From assembly GCA_017454165.1 (NCBI GenBank), contig JAFTDN010000094.1:1-39076 (forward strand): a stretch of 39,076 nucleotides of DNA, in the 5' to 3' direction. Source of the stretch: Bacteroidales bacterium. Its GTDB lineage: Bacteria; Bacteroidota; Bacteroidia; Bacteroidales; Tenuifilaceae. The position numbers were made by a program, and so were the translations under genes. Below the pieces are notes generated by a model. It was given only the letters and a program-made list of their open reading frames with translations. It ran no database searches and was not told the origin of the DNA. Shown piece by piece: positions 23,672 through 31,987 of the stretch (the stretch's first letter is position 1; the number at the start of each line of letters is the position of its first letter).

Positions 23672-24796
23672 ATGACCACTTGGCTCATCACACAACTGGC
23701 TACCATCATTCTAGTATTCCTAGTAGCCGCATTCATCATCCTCAGATTCTTCCGCACAAGCATATTTGCCAAGGTGGGCATAGCTTGGGTGATAACCATC
23801 CTAGTGGTCATGTTCAACGTGGGTTTCAAGACCAAGTTCTACGATGGCAACACCGCCGTACACGTGGGCACCCTAATTTTTAACCTCATAGTGGGCATCT
23901 CGGGCTTCATCTACACGGCAACAGCCGTGGTGCGGCCTCTCAGAGAGGCCGTTGGCAAGCTCGGTGAGCTTGCCAACGGGCACCTGTCGGTGGACATCGA
24001 CACGACAAAAATCAATCCCAAGATGGATCTGGGCCAGCTGCTGCTAGCCACCAAGAAGATACGCGACAACCTGAGCGACATCGTGGTGCAGCTAAACACC
24101 GATGTGGTGAACTTAGCGGCCAGCAGCACTAGGCTCGATGGCATCTCGCAGTCGGTGTCGCAGGGTGCCTCGGAGCAGGCCGCCAGCGTGGAGGAAATCT
24201 CGAGCAGCATGGAGCAGATGACGGCCAACATTCAGCAGAACAGCGACTTCGCCCAGCAGGCCAACCAGCTCGCGCTCAACGTGTCGAGCAACATCAAGGA
24301 GGTGGGTGAGTCGTCGGCCACAAGCCTAGAGAGCATCCGCAACATCGCCAACAAGATTAACATAATCAACGACATCGCGTTTCAGAACAACATACTGGCG
24401 CTCGACGCCGCCGTGGAGGCGGCGCGCGCTGGCGAGGCTGGGCGCGGCTTCGCCGTGGTGGCCAGCGAGGTGCGCAAGCTGGCCGAGAACAGCAAGAACG
24501 CCGCCGACTCCATAGTGGGCCTAGCCCAAGAGAGCGTGGAGGTGAGCCAGCGCTCCGCCGAGCTGATGCAGGCCATCATACCGCAGGTGGAGAAGAACGC
24601 GCAGATTGTGCAGGAGATATTCGCCGCCAGCCAGGAGCAGAGCACCGGCGCGCAGCAAATCAACAACGCCATACAGCAGCTCAACAACGTTACGCAGCAC
24701 AACGCCCAGAGCAGCCAGGAGATGTCGAACGACGCCGACATGCTCAACCAGCAGGCAGGCAAGATCAAGGAGCTCATCGCGTTCTTCAAGCTGTAG
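23672..24796 (+). CDS. methyl-accepting chemotaxis protein without a periplasmic sensor domain
   Basis: The 374-aa protein has about three hydrophobic segments within the first 95 residues ([57 protein letters not shown]), a short HAMP-like linker ([20 protein letters not shown]), then a long coiled coil with the conserved hairpin tip [20 protein letters not shown] followed by [20 protein letters not shown]. That tip is the site that contacts CheA and CheW. No ligand-binding domain is present between the membrane segments, only about ten polar residues, so it may sense membrane or energy state or work through a partner. No che genes are in the window. A perfect bidirectional terminator follows. 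Confidence 0.92.
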   Translation: MTTWLITQLATIILVFLVAAFIILRFFRTSIFAKVGIAWVITILVVMFNVGFKTKFYDGNTAVHVGTLIFNLIVGISGFIYTATAVVRPLREAVGKLGELANGHLSVDIDTTKINPKMDLGQLLLATKKIRDNLSDIVVQLNTDVVNLAASSTRLDGISQSVSQGASEQAASVEEISSSMEQMTANIQQNSDFAQQANQLALNVSSNIKEVGESSATSLESIRNIANKINIINDIAFQNNILALDAAVEAARAGEAGRGFAVVASEVRKLAENSKNAADSIVGLAQESVEVSQRSAELMQAIIPQVEKNAQIVQEIFAASQEQSTGAQQINNAIQQLNNVTQHNAQSSQEMSNDADMLNQQAGKIKELIAFFKL

Positions 24797-24803
24797 CGCG
24801 ACG

Positions 24804-24859
24804 ATTGTGTAAAAAAAAAGAACGCACCCCTTGGGGTGCGTTCTTTTTTTTTACACAAT
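24804..24859. terminator. perfect bidirectional terminator
   Basis: Two 27-bp arms (24804-24830 and 24833-24859) are exact inverted copies around a 2-nt loop. The core is GAACGCACCCC-TT-GGGGTGCGTTC flanked by nine A and nine T, so it ends transcription in both directions. It serves the convergent chemoreceptor (+) and universal stress protein (-) genes. Confidence 0.92.
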
Positions 24860-24873
24860 GAATAGCTAACTAG

Positions 24874-25728
24874 CTATCCCTGAGCGCGGAAGCTATCAGA
24901 GGCGAGCGACAGCTCGCGGGGGGTGATGCACAGCACCGGCACGGTGCTCTTGCTGAACATCTGCTGCGCGTAGCTGCCCAGCACGAAATCGGCGATGTTC
25001 ATACCCTGCTCGCTCATGATGGCCACCAAGTCGGCGTTCACGCGCTCCATATACTCCATGGTGATGTTGGCCAGATTGCCGCCGCGCGCATGCTCCACCA
25101 CATGGCGTACACCGTGCTCGCCGAGGTAGTCGGCCACCTGGGCGGTGTACTGCCGCACCCGGCGGTCTATGTCATCGGCCTGCGATGAGGCCACGCCCAG
25201 CACGTGCACCTCGGCCCCGAAGGCCTGGGCTAGCTCTGCCACTATGGGCACCTTCTGCCGGCTCTCGGCGGTGATGTCGATGGGCAGCACTATGCGCTCT
25301 ATGTTGCTGTGCATGGCCCCATGCCTGATGGTGATTACCGGACATGTGGTGGCCGTGAGTATGCGGAAGGCATTGCTGCCTATGAAGAACTCCTCGAATC
25401 CCGAGGCCCCGTGGGTCGAGCACACGATTACCGCGTCATCGAAGGCCTGCGCCTGGTTCACCACCTCCTGGAACACCTTGCCGCGCTTCACTATGTAGCT
25501 TATCGAGGCCCCGCTCTGGAGCTTGGGCGTGTAGATGTTGGCCAGGTTCTGCAGCTGCTGCTCGATCTGCTCCTTGACCTCGTGGTAGCGGCTATGCGAG
25601 GGCTCGTGAGGGCGCAGCACATGCACCATCTCGATGGCGCAGCCATACTGGTTGGCAAACATGATGGCCAGCTTGAGCCCATGCACGGCCTCATCGGAGA
25701 AGTCGATCGGTACGATTATTCGTTTCAT
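24874..25728 (-). CDS. tandem-domain universal stress protein (UspA)
   Basis: The 284-aa protein contains two UspA domains of about 140 aa. Domain 1 starts MKRIIVPIDFSDEAVHGLKL and ends with the nucleotide-binding style motif THGASGFEEFFIGSNA and CPVITIRHG. Domain 2 starts RIVLPIDITAESRQKVPIV and ends SEQGMNIADFVLGSYAQQMF and STVPVLCITPR. Both keep the Gly-rich phosphate loop, so ATP binding is plausible. Such proteins are cytoplasmic stress-response factors. The start at 25728 and one at 25740 are both downstream of the TATATTTG promoter; I prefer 25728 because MKRIIVPIDF is the usual beginning. Confidence 0.92.
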   Translation of the reverse strand: MKRIIVPIDFSDEAVHGLKLAIMFANQYGCAIEMVHVLRPHEPSHSRYHEVKEQIEQQLQNLANIYTPKLQSGASISYIVKRGKVFQEVVNQAQAFDDAVIVCSTHGASGFEEFFIGSNAFRILTATTCPVITIRHGAMHSNIERIVLPIDITAESRQKVPIVAELAQAFGAEVHVLGVASSQADDIDRRVRQYTAQVADYLGEHGVRHVVEHARGGNLANITMEYMERVNADLVAIMSEQGMNIADFVLGSYAQQMFSKSTVPVLCITPRELSLASDSFRAQG

Positions 25729-25766
25729 GCCAAATGCCATTTGATGGGGTTGGTGTATTTGAAGGC

Positions 25767-25774
25767 CAAATATA
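25767..25774 (-). promoter_or_regulatory. -7 promoter element of the universal stress protein gene
   Basis: Minus-strand TATATTTG lies 38 bp upstream of the ATG at 25728, divergent from the trpS promoter. Confidence 0.6.
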
Positions 25775-25849
25775 CATCGAATAATCGGAACTGCCGCCGC
25801 ATGGACGGCTTATTTTGGCCCAGTGGACGCATTTTGGCCGATTAATCGC

Positions 25850-25857
25850 TAAATTTG
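25850..25857 (+). promoter_or_regulatory. -7 promoter element of trpS
   Basis: TAAATTTG lies 40 bp upstream of the trpS ATG. No -33 element at the normal spacing is evident. Confidence 0.6.
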
Positions 25858-25897
25858 TGGGCAAATCCATCAATCCCGAAACATCACCACCATCACC

Positions 25898-26890
25898 ATG
25901 GACGACATTGTGCTGAGCGGCATACGCTCCACCGGCAAGCTCCACCTGGGCAACTACCTAGGTGCGCTCAAGAACTTCGTGGCCATGCAGCACGAGCACC
26001 GCTGCTACTTCTTCATAGCCGACTACCACTCGCTCACCACCCACCCCAACCCCGCCGACCTGCACAGCAGCGTCAGGCAGGTGCTGGCCGAATACCTGGC
26101 CGCTGGCCTCGACCCCGACCGCTGCACCCTATACGTGCAGAGCGATGTGCCCGAGACCGTGGAGCTGTACCTGCTGCTCAACATGAACGCCTACAAGGGC
26201 GAGCTCGAGCGCTGCACATCGTTCAAGGACAAGGTGCGCCAGAACCCCGACAACGTGAACGCTGGCCTGCTCACCTACCCCACCCTGATGGCCGCCGACA
26301 TACTAATACACCGCGCCACCAAGATCCCCGTGGGCAAGGACCAGGAGCAGCACCTCGAGATGACCCGCACATTCGCCAACCGCTTCAACCGCATCTACGG
26401 AGTAGACTATTTTACTGAGCCCAAGGCGTTTGCATTTACACAAAAGCTGGTGAAGATACCCGGCCTCGATGGCTCGGGCAAGATGGGCAAGTCGGAGGGC
26501 AACGCCATCTACCTCACCGACACGCCCGAGGCCATACGCAAAAAGGTGATGAAGGCCCTCACCGACTCGGGCCCCACGCAGCCCAACCAGCCAAAGCCCG
26601 AGTACATACAGAACCTGTTCACCATAATGGAGGCAGTATCGCCCCCCGACACCGTGAAGCACTTCGACGACCTCTACAACAGCTGCCAAATCCGCTACGG
26701 CAACATGAAAAAGCAGCTGGCCGAGGACATCGTCGCCCTGACCGCCCCCATGCGCGAGCGCATCGATGCCATAATGGCCGACACCGACTACCTGCACCGC
26801 GTGGCCGCCCAGGGGGCCGAGAAGGCCCGCGCCAGCGCCGCCAAAACCATAGCCGAGGTACGCGAGATTATCGGCTTTAGACCGATGTAA
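25898..26890 (+). CDS. trpS: tryptophanyl-tRNA synthetase
   Basis: The 330-aa class Ic synthetase charges tRNA-Trp in the cytoplasm. The HIGH-type motif appears in GIRSTGKLHLGNYLGALKN and the KMSKS-type motif as GSGKMGKSEGNAIYL. Between them lie FFIADYHSLTTH, AADILIHRATKIPVGKDQEQ and HLEMTRTFANRFN, all characteristic of TrpRS. Its length is normal for the family. ddh starts 27 bp after the stop with no promoter in between, so the two are probably co-transcribed. Confidence 0.95.
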   Translation: MDDIVLSGIRSTGKLHLGNYLGALKNFVAMQHEHRCYFFIADYHSLTTHPNPADLHSSVRQVLAEYLAAGLDPDRCTLYVQSDVPETVELYLLLNMNAYKGELERCTSFKDKVRQNPDNVNAGLLTYPTLMAADILIHRATKIPVGKDQEQHLEMTRTFANRFNRIYGVDYFTEPKAFAFTQKLVKIPGLDGSGKMGKSEGNAIYLTDTPEAIRKKVMKALTDSGPTQPNQPKPEYIQNLFTIMEAVSPPDTVKHFDDLYNSCQIRYGNMKKQLAEDIVALTAPMRERIDAIMADTDYLHRVAAQGAEKARASAAKTIAEVREIIGFRPM

Positions 26891-26917
26891 ATATCTAATT
26901 AATAGAAATATAGCACA

Positions 26918-27889
26918 ATGATACGACTAGGCATAGTGGGCATGGGCAACCTCGGACGCGGGGTGCAGCGGGCCATAGCCCAAAACCCCGACACCGAGCT
27001 GGTGGCCATCTTCTCGCGCCGCGCACAGCCCGAGCAGGCCAGCGCCACGCCCCCCACCCTCTCGCTCGCCCACATGGAGCGCTACAAGGGCCAAATTGAC
27101 GTGATGCTGCTCTGCGGCGGCTCGGCCACCGACCTGCCCGAGCAGTCGCCCGCCGTGGCCGAACTTTTCAACACCGTGGACAGCTTCGACACCCACGCCC
27201 GCATCCCCGAGCACTTCGCGCGCGTGGACAACGCCGCACGGCAGCATGGCCACCTCTGCCTAATATCGGCAGGATGGGACCCTGGGCTGTTCTCGCTCAT
27301 GCGCCTGCTGGGCCAGAGCACCCTGCCCCAAGGGGCCGACTACACCTTCTGGGGACGCGGCGTGAGCCAGGGCCACTCCGATGCCATACGCCGCATCAGC
27401 GGCGTGGCCGATGCCAAACAGTACACCATCCCCATCGATGAGGCCCTAGCCCAGGTGCGATCGGGGGCGCAGCCCACGCTGAGCACCGCCCAGAAGCACA
27501 CCCGCGAATGCTATGTGGTGCCCGAGCCTGGAGCCGACCTCAGTCGCATCGAACAGGAAATCAAGCAGATGCCCAACTACTTTGCCGACTACCACACCAC
27601 CGTACACTTTGTGAGCGCCGAGGAGCTGCAAGCCCACCACAGCGGCATGCCCCACGGTGGCATGGTGCTGCGCACGGGCACCACCAGCCCCGGCACCAAG
27701 CAGCGCATGGAGTTCGGCCTACAGCTCGACAGCAACCCCGAGTTCACCGCCAGCGTGCTGGTGGCCTACGCCCGCGCCGTGGCCCGCATGGCCCAAGAGG
27801 GACAAACGGGCGCCCGCACCGTGTTCGACATCGCACCGAGCCTCCTAGCACCGCTATCGGCCCAGGAGCTACGCCAGCACCTGCTGTAG
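26918..27889 (+). CDS. ddh: meso-diaminopimelate D-dehydrogenase
   Basis: The 323-aa NADPH enzyme makes meso-diaminopimelate from tetrahydrodipicolinate in one step, for lysine and peptidoglycan. The Rossmann loop is GIVGMGNLGRGVQRAI. Family-specific segments follow: LLCGGSATDLPEQSP, SAGWDPGLFSLMRLLG, FWGRGVSQGHSDAIRRI, HTRECYVVPEPGADL, NYFADYHTTVHF and MPHGGMVLRTG. Length and motifs match Ddh rather than DapB. The pathway occurs in a limited set of bacteria, including some Bacteroidota. It lies behind trpS in a likely two-gene unit. Confidence 0.93.
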   Translation: MIRLGIVGMGNLGRGVQRAIAQNPDTELVAIFSRRAQPEQASATPPTLSLAHMERYKGQIDVMLLCGGSATDLPEQSPAVAELFNTVDSFDTHARIPEHFARVDNAARQHGHLCLISAGWDPGLFSLMRLLGQSTLPQGADYTFWGRGVSQGHSDAIRRISGVADAKQYTIPIDEALAQVRSGAQPTLSTAQKHTRECYVVPEPGADLSRIEQEIKQMPNYFADYHTTVHFVSAEELQAHHSGMPHGGMVLRTGTTSPGTKQRMEFGLQLDSNPEFTASVLVAYARAVARMAQEGQTGARTVFDIAPSLLAPLSAQELRQHLL

Positions 27890-27930
27890 AAAAAATAGGC
27901 CGCAGCACGGCACCTCATGCCCAAAATTCC

Positions 27931-27938
27931 TATATTTG
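27931..27938 (+). promoter_or_regulatory. -7 promoter element of the OmpH-like gene
   Basis: TATATTTG lies 63 bp upstream of the ATG at 28002 and supports that start over the in-frame upstream codon at 27936. Confidence 0.6.
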
Positions 27939-28001
27939 CATCCTGTCGCCCATCGCGAGTACCACTTACAAACACCTGAATATCAACACAAAACGCACAC
28001 A

Positions 28002-28604
28002 ATGAGAAAACTGACGCTCATCGCCAGCCTGGCCGTTGCCGCAGCCTCCATGGCCTGTAGCACCTCGCCCAGCGGGCAGAACAACGCCAACGCCAGCAGC
28101 TCCGCCGCCGAAAACGTGGCTACCCCCAGCGCGGCCATGCCCGTGGCCTGGGTGAATATGGACACCATACTGCCCAACTACAACATGTACATCGACTACC
28201 AAGCCGAAGTGGAGCAGCAGGGCAAGACCCTCGAGGCAGAGCTCACCGCTAAGGGCCGCCGCTTCGAGAACGAGGTGAAGGATTTTCAGGACAAAGTGCA
28301 GAAGGGCCTAATGACCCGCTCGGAGGCACAACAGCGCGAGACTGAGCTGGGCAACAAGCAGCAGGCCCTGCTACAGGCCCAAAACGAGGCCCGCCTGCGC
28401 CTAGCCGAGGAGGAACAGGTGAAGCTGCGCAAAATTCACAACAGCATAGCCGAGTACCTCAACAAGTACAACGCCGACAAGGGCTACCTCTTCATCATGA
28501 GCTACTCATTTGGCGGGCCGCTGCTCCACGGCCATCCGTCCATCAACATCACCACGGAGGTGCTGGCTGGCCTCAACGCCGAGTACGCCGCCAGCAAGAA
28601 GTAG
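28002..28604 (+). CDS. OmpH/Skp-like periplasmic lipoprotein
   Basis: The 200-aa product begins MRKLTLIASLAVAAASMACS, a lipoprotein signal with lipobox SMAC. After a low-complexity Asn/Ser/Ala linker comes an OmpH (Skp) type domain: VAWVNMDTILPNYNMYIDYQ, a long charged coiled coil (KGRRFENEVKDFQDKVQKGL, AQQRETELGNKQQALLQAQ) and a C-terminal beta part (KGYLFIMSYSFGG). Skp proteins are trimeric chaperones with coiled-coil arms that guide outer-membrane proteins across the periplasm; many Bacteroidota have several, some lipid-anchored. The CPBP protease gene starts 12 bp after it. Confidence 0.88.
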   Translation: MRKLTLIASLAVAAASMACSTSPSGQNNANASSSAAENVATPSAAMPVAWVNMDTILPNYNMYIDYQAEVEQQGKTLEAELTAKGRRFENEVKDFQDKVQKGLMTRSEAQQRETELGNKQQALLQAQNEARLRLAEEEQVKLRKIHNSIAEYLNKYNADKGYLFIMSYSFGGPLLHGHPSINITTEVLAGLNAEYAASKK

Positions 28605-28616
28605 GGCTCCCGCTGG

Positions 28617-29507
28617 ATGTTCCCCATATTCGAACAAACATCGCCGGGGCGTAAGCTCCTGCTGCTGGTGCTGGCCATACTGGCAGGCCAGCTAGTGGGC
28701 AGCATAATAGCTGCCATCCCAGCCATCATCATCGGCCCTTCCAACCCCTGGACGCTACGCATCGCCGTAGCCATCGGCAGCCTGTGCTCGTTCGTGCTGC
28801 CAGGTGCCGTGCTGACCCACCTCTACTCCAGCACCCCCTGGAGCTACCTAGGCCTGCGACGCACGTACAGCCACAACTTTGCCGCAGCAGGGTTCATCAT
28901 GCTGGGCGTCCTCCCCGGCATCAACCTACTGATGTCGATCAACGACCTGCCGCAGCTGCCCGCTTGGATGATCGAGATGGAGGAGCTGATGGAAAGGCAG
29001 CTGGAGCTCATGCTGAGCAGCAACGGCATAGCTGGCTACATTGTCAATGTGCTTGTAATAAGCATAATGGCTGCGTTTGGCGAGGAATTTGTGTTCCGTG
29101 GGCTGATGCAGCGCCACCTGACGCGCCTGACGCGCAGCCAAATCGGGGGCATTATCATCACTGCGCTCATATTCAGTGCCATACACTTTCAGTTCAAAGG
29201 TTTCCTAGCACGCTTTGCGCTGGGGGCAGTGCTGGGCTTCCTCTATGCAACCACGAACAGCCTTTGGGTGCCCATATTCGCCCACGCGCTCAACAACTTC
29301 ATGTCGATAAGCGCCTACACGGTGCTGGGCAAGGGGAGCGATATGGACACGTTGGGCTCGCTGGACAACCTGTGGCCGCTGGGAGTGGCCAGCCTGGCTG
29401 TGGTGGTGTTCATGCTCTCCAAGCTGCGCTCAGCCCCCGCCCCTGCTGATGATGCGAAGGGGCATGGTGGTTCGGAGGGCGATGGCAGCTCACTGCTCGC
29501 CGAATAG
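28617..29507 (+). CDS. CPBP family intramembrane glutamic protease
   Basis: The 296-aa protein has about eight hydrophobic segments, starting with LLLLVLAILAGQLVGSIIAA. The CPBP (Abi/CAAX-type) active-site motifs are in order: EE and Arg in AAFGEEFVFRGLMQRH, His in FSAIHFQFKGFLARFALGA, and the last in PIFAHALNNFMSI. Such proteases cut substrates inside the membrane; bacterial members are linked to peptide processing and immunity, but the substrate here is unknown. It follows the OmpH-like gene by 12 bp and its 3' end overlaps the convergent 246-aa gene by 18 bp. Confidence 0.9.
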   Translation: MFPIFEQTSPGRKLLLLVLAILAGQLVGSIIAAIPAIIIGPSNPWTLRIAVAIGSLCSFVLPGAVLTHLYSSTPWSYLGLRRTYSHNFAAAGFIMLGVLPGINLLMSINDLPQLPAWMIEMEELMERQLELMLSSNGIAGYIVNVLVISIMAAFGEEFVFRGLMQRHLTRLTRSQIGGIIITALIFSAIHFQFKGFLARFALGAVLGFLYATTNSLWVPIFAHALNNFMSISAYTVLGKGSDMDTLGSLDNLWPLGVASLAVVVFMLSKLRSAPAPADDAKGHGGSEGDGSSLLAE

Positions 29508-30230
29508 CGCTGCCAGGTTGCGCTGCACTAGGGCCATCTCGCGGAGCTCGTTCTTGCGGTAAACGTACACCACGCCGTACTCGGCAGCCAAGCGGCGGCG
29601 CTCCTCGTCGGGGCGGTCGGCGAACTTGGCCTCCACCTCGTTCCAGATGCTGAGGATGATGTCATCGGCCCGCCCGCGCAGCGAGTTCAGCTCGTTGAGC
29701 TGGCGCTGGGTGTTCTGCTGTAGAATCTTCTGGTGGTTGTAGGCCTCCACGAATTGGTGATAGCGTACTTTCACCACGGCGATGGTGGGGTTGGTGATGG
29801 GCGGCTGGCCGCGTTGCAGCCTCGATGTCTCGCCATCGATGATTTTTTTGCCCCAGTCTATGAGCTCCTGCTCGGTGCTGAGCGAGGGCATACGCCGCTC
29901 ATCCTGCTCGAGGCCGTACACCTCGCGCAGCGAGGGCTGGAACTCGCCCCGGGCTATGGCCATGTTGAGCACCTGTATGAAGTGCGACAGGTAGATGCGC
30001 GCCTTCCTGAGGCTCTGCTCGTACTCGCGCCGCCGCTCCACCTGGGAGCGGTAGGCCGACTTGTAGTGCGCCATGGCCTTCTCGAACGAGTTGATGAATA
30101 GCTCCACCTTGGCGTAGGTGCTCTGTGAGTAGGCCAGCTGCAACGGGGGGAGCGACTTCCCCTTGCTGTAGGCCGCCTTCAGGGCCCGTATGCGGGCGCT
30201 GTCGGTGTTGGGCAATCGACGATATGGCAT
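29490..30230 (-). CDS. hypothetical protein, 246 aa, largely helical
   Basis: I do not recognise this protein. It has no signal peptide or membrane segment and is rich in charged and Gln/Arg residues. Several stretches look like long helices (YKSAYRSQVERRREYEQSLR, HQKILQQNTQRQLNELNSLR). Its C-terminal part (IILSIWNEVEAKFADRPDEE, then RRRLAAEYGVVYVYRKNELR) is the best candidate for a conserved core and resembles short tails seen in Bacteroidota proteins of unknown function. A TAAATTTG promoter lies 47 bp upstream. It converges on the CPBP gene, overlapping its last 18 bp. Confidence 0.75.
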   Translation of the reverse strand: MPYRRLPNTDSARIRALKAAYSKGKSLPPLQLAYSQSTYAKVELFINSFEKAMAHYKSAYRSQVERRREYEQSLRKARIYLSHFIQVLNMAIARGEFQPSLREVYGLEQDERRMPSLSTEQELIDWGKKIIDGETSRLQRGQPPITNPTIAVVKVRYHQFVEAYNHQKILQQNTQRQLNELNSLRGRADDIILSIWNEVEAKFADRPDEERRRLAAEYGVVYVYRKNELREMALVQRNLAALFGEQ

Positions 30231-30276
30231 GGCTGGTTGCGGGGTGTTCGGTTCAGAGTCTCAGCTTGCGAATATA

Positions 30277-30284
30277 CAAATTTA
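30277..30284 (-). promoter_or_regulatory. -7 promoter element of the 246-aa hypothetical gene
   Basis: Minus-strand TAAATTTG lies 47 bp upstream of the ATG at 30230. Confidence 0.55.
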
Positions 30285-30373
30285 TTGGGCCAACATGGTG
30301 CTATTCGCAAACAAATCTCAACACCTCTAATGCATAAGGGCTAGTGCCATGCGGCTGATAGCCGATATTTTTG

Positions 30374-30381
30374 TATCTTTG
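30374..30381 (+). promoter_or_regulatory. -7 promoter element of comM
   Basis: TATCTTTG lies 49 bp upstream of the ATG at 30430. It falls inside the longer open frame that begins at 30349 and so rules out that start. Confidence 0.65.
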
Positions 30382-30429
30382 AACCAACAGCAAAACCCCC
30401 ATTTGTTCATCAAAAACGGCATAGAGCAC

Positions 30430-31971
30430 ATGTTGGTAAAAGCATTCGGCAGCGCGGTGTTTGGCATCAGGGCCATCACCATCACCATTGAGGTGAGCGT
30501 AACCAAGGGCATCAACTTCTTTCTGGTGGGCCTGCCCGACAGCGCGGTGAAGGAGAGCCAGCAGCGCATCACCTCGGCGCTGGAGACCAACGGCCTCAGC
30601 TTCCCCAAGCGCAAGGTGGTCATCAACATGTCGCCCGCCGACATCCGCAAGGAGGGCGCGGCCTACGACCTGCCGCTGGCCGTGGGCATCATGGCCGCCT
30701 CGGAGCAGGTGCCCGCCGAACTGCTGCAGGAGTACCTCATCATGGGCGAGCTCTCGCTCGACGGCACGGTGCTGCCCATCAGGGGGGTGCTGCCCATGGC
30801 CATACAGGCCCGCGAGGAGGGCTTCAGGGGCATCATCGTGCCCAAGCAGAACGCCCGCGAGGCCGCCGTGGTGAACAATCTGGAGGTTTTCGGCGTGGAG
30901 CGGCTGTCCGAGGTGGTGGCGATGCTCAACGGCAGCAGCACCCTGCAGCCCACCGTGGTGAACACCCGCGAGGAGTTTGCCGCCCGCGCCAACGACTACG
31001 AGGTCGATTTTGCCGATGTGAAGGGGCAGGAGAACGTCAAACGCGCCCTAGAGGTGGCCGCTGCGGGGGGGCACAACGTGGTGATGGTAGGCCCGCCCGG
31101 CGGCGGCAAGACCATGCTGGCCAAGCGCATCCCCACCATCATACCCCCGCTCACCCTGCGCGAGGCGCTGGAGACCACCAAGATACACTCCGTGGCGGGC
31201 AAGGTCGACAGGGGCACCTCGCTCATGACTCGCCGCCCCTTCCGCAGCCCGCACCACACCATCAGCCACGTGGCCCTGGTGGGCGGCGGATCGTACCCCC
31301 AGCCGGGCGAAATATCGCTGGCCCACAACGGTGTGCTCTTCCTCGACGAGCTGCCCGAGTTCGAGCGCAGCGTGCTCGAGGTGATGCGCCAGCCCCTCGA
31401 AGACCGCGTGATCACCATATCGCGGGCCAAATTCTCGGTGGAGTACCCAGCCAGCTTCATGCTGGTGGCCTCCATGAACCCCTGCCCCTGCGGCTACCAC
31501 AACCACCCCGAGAAGGAGTGCGCATGCTCGCCCGGCGCGGTGCAGCGCTACCTGAACAAAATCTCGGGGCCGCTGCTCGACCGCATCGACCTGCACCTGG
31601 AGGTGGTGCCCGTGCCGTTTGACAAGCTGGCCGGCGCACCGCCCGCCGAGCGCAGCGCCGACATCCGCGCCCGCGTGGTGAAGGCCCGGCAGGTACAGGA
31701 GGAGCGGTTTGTGCAATGGGCGGGCATACATTGCAATGCCCAGATGACCGCCCCCCACCTGCAGCAGTTCTGCGCCCTCGATGCGCCCAGCACCGCGCTG
31801 CTCAAAACCGCCATGCAGCGCTTCGGGCTATCGGCCCGCGCCTACGACCGCATACTGAAGGTATCGCGCACCATAGCCGACCTAGCTGGCTGCGAGCGCA
31901 TTGAGCAGCAGCACGTGGCCGAGGCCATACAGTACCGTTGCCTCGACCGCGAGAGCTGGGCCACGGGGTAA
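30430..31971 (+). CDS. comM: ComM/YifB family Mg-chelatase-like AAA+ ATPase
   Basis: The 513-aa protein matches the usual ComM length once the start is set to MLVKAFGSAVFGIRA at 30430. The N-terminal domain (GLPDSAVKESQQRITSALET, INMSPADIRKEGAAYDLPLA) resembles the Lon-like S5 fold. The AAA+ core has Walker A GPPGGGKTMLAKR, Walker B HNGVLFLDELPEF, and FRSPHHTISHVALVGGG. A cysteine-containing loop MNPCPCGYHNHPEKECACSP and the C-terminal GLSARAYDRILKVSRTIADL follow. ComM is a helicase that promotes branch migration during integration of foreign DNA. The damaged cytosine methyltransferase gene starts 16 bp after it. Confidence 0.95.
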   Translation: MLVKAFGSAVFGIRAITITIEVSVTKGINFFLVGLPDSAVKESQQRITSALETNGLSFPKRKVVINMSPADIRKEGAAYDLPLAVGIMAASEQVPAELLQEYLIMGELSLDGTVLPIRGVLPMAIQAREEGFRGIIVPKQNAREAAVVNNLEVFGVERLSEVVAMLNGSSTLQPTVVNTREEFAARANDYEVDFADVKGQENVKRALEVAAAGGHNVVMVGPPGGGKTMLAKRIPTIIPPLTLREALETTKIHSVAGKVDRGTSLMTRRPFRSPHHTISHVALVGGGSYPQPGEISLAHNGVLFLDELPEFERSVLEVMRQPLEDRVITISRAKFSVEYPASFMLVASMNPCPCGYHNHPEKECACSPGAVQRYLNKISGPLLDRIDLHLEVVPVPFDKLAGAPPAERSADIRARVVKARQVQEERFVQWAGIHCNAQMTAPHLQQFCALDAPSTALLKTAMQRFGLSARAYDRILKVSRTIADLAGCERIEQQHVAEAIQYRCLDRESWATG

Positions 31972-31987
31972 AACCAATTGCAACGCG

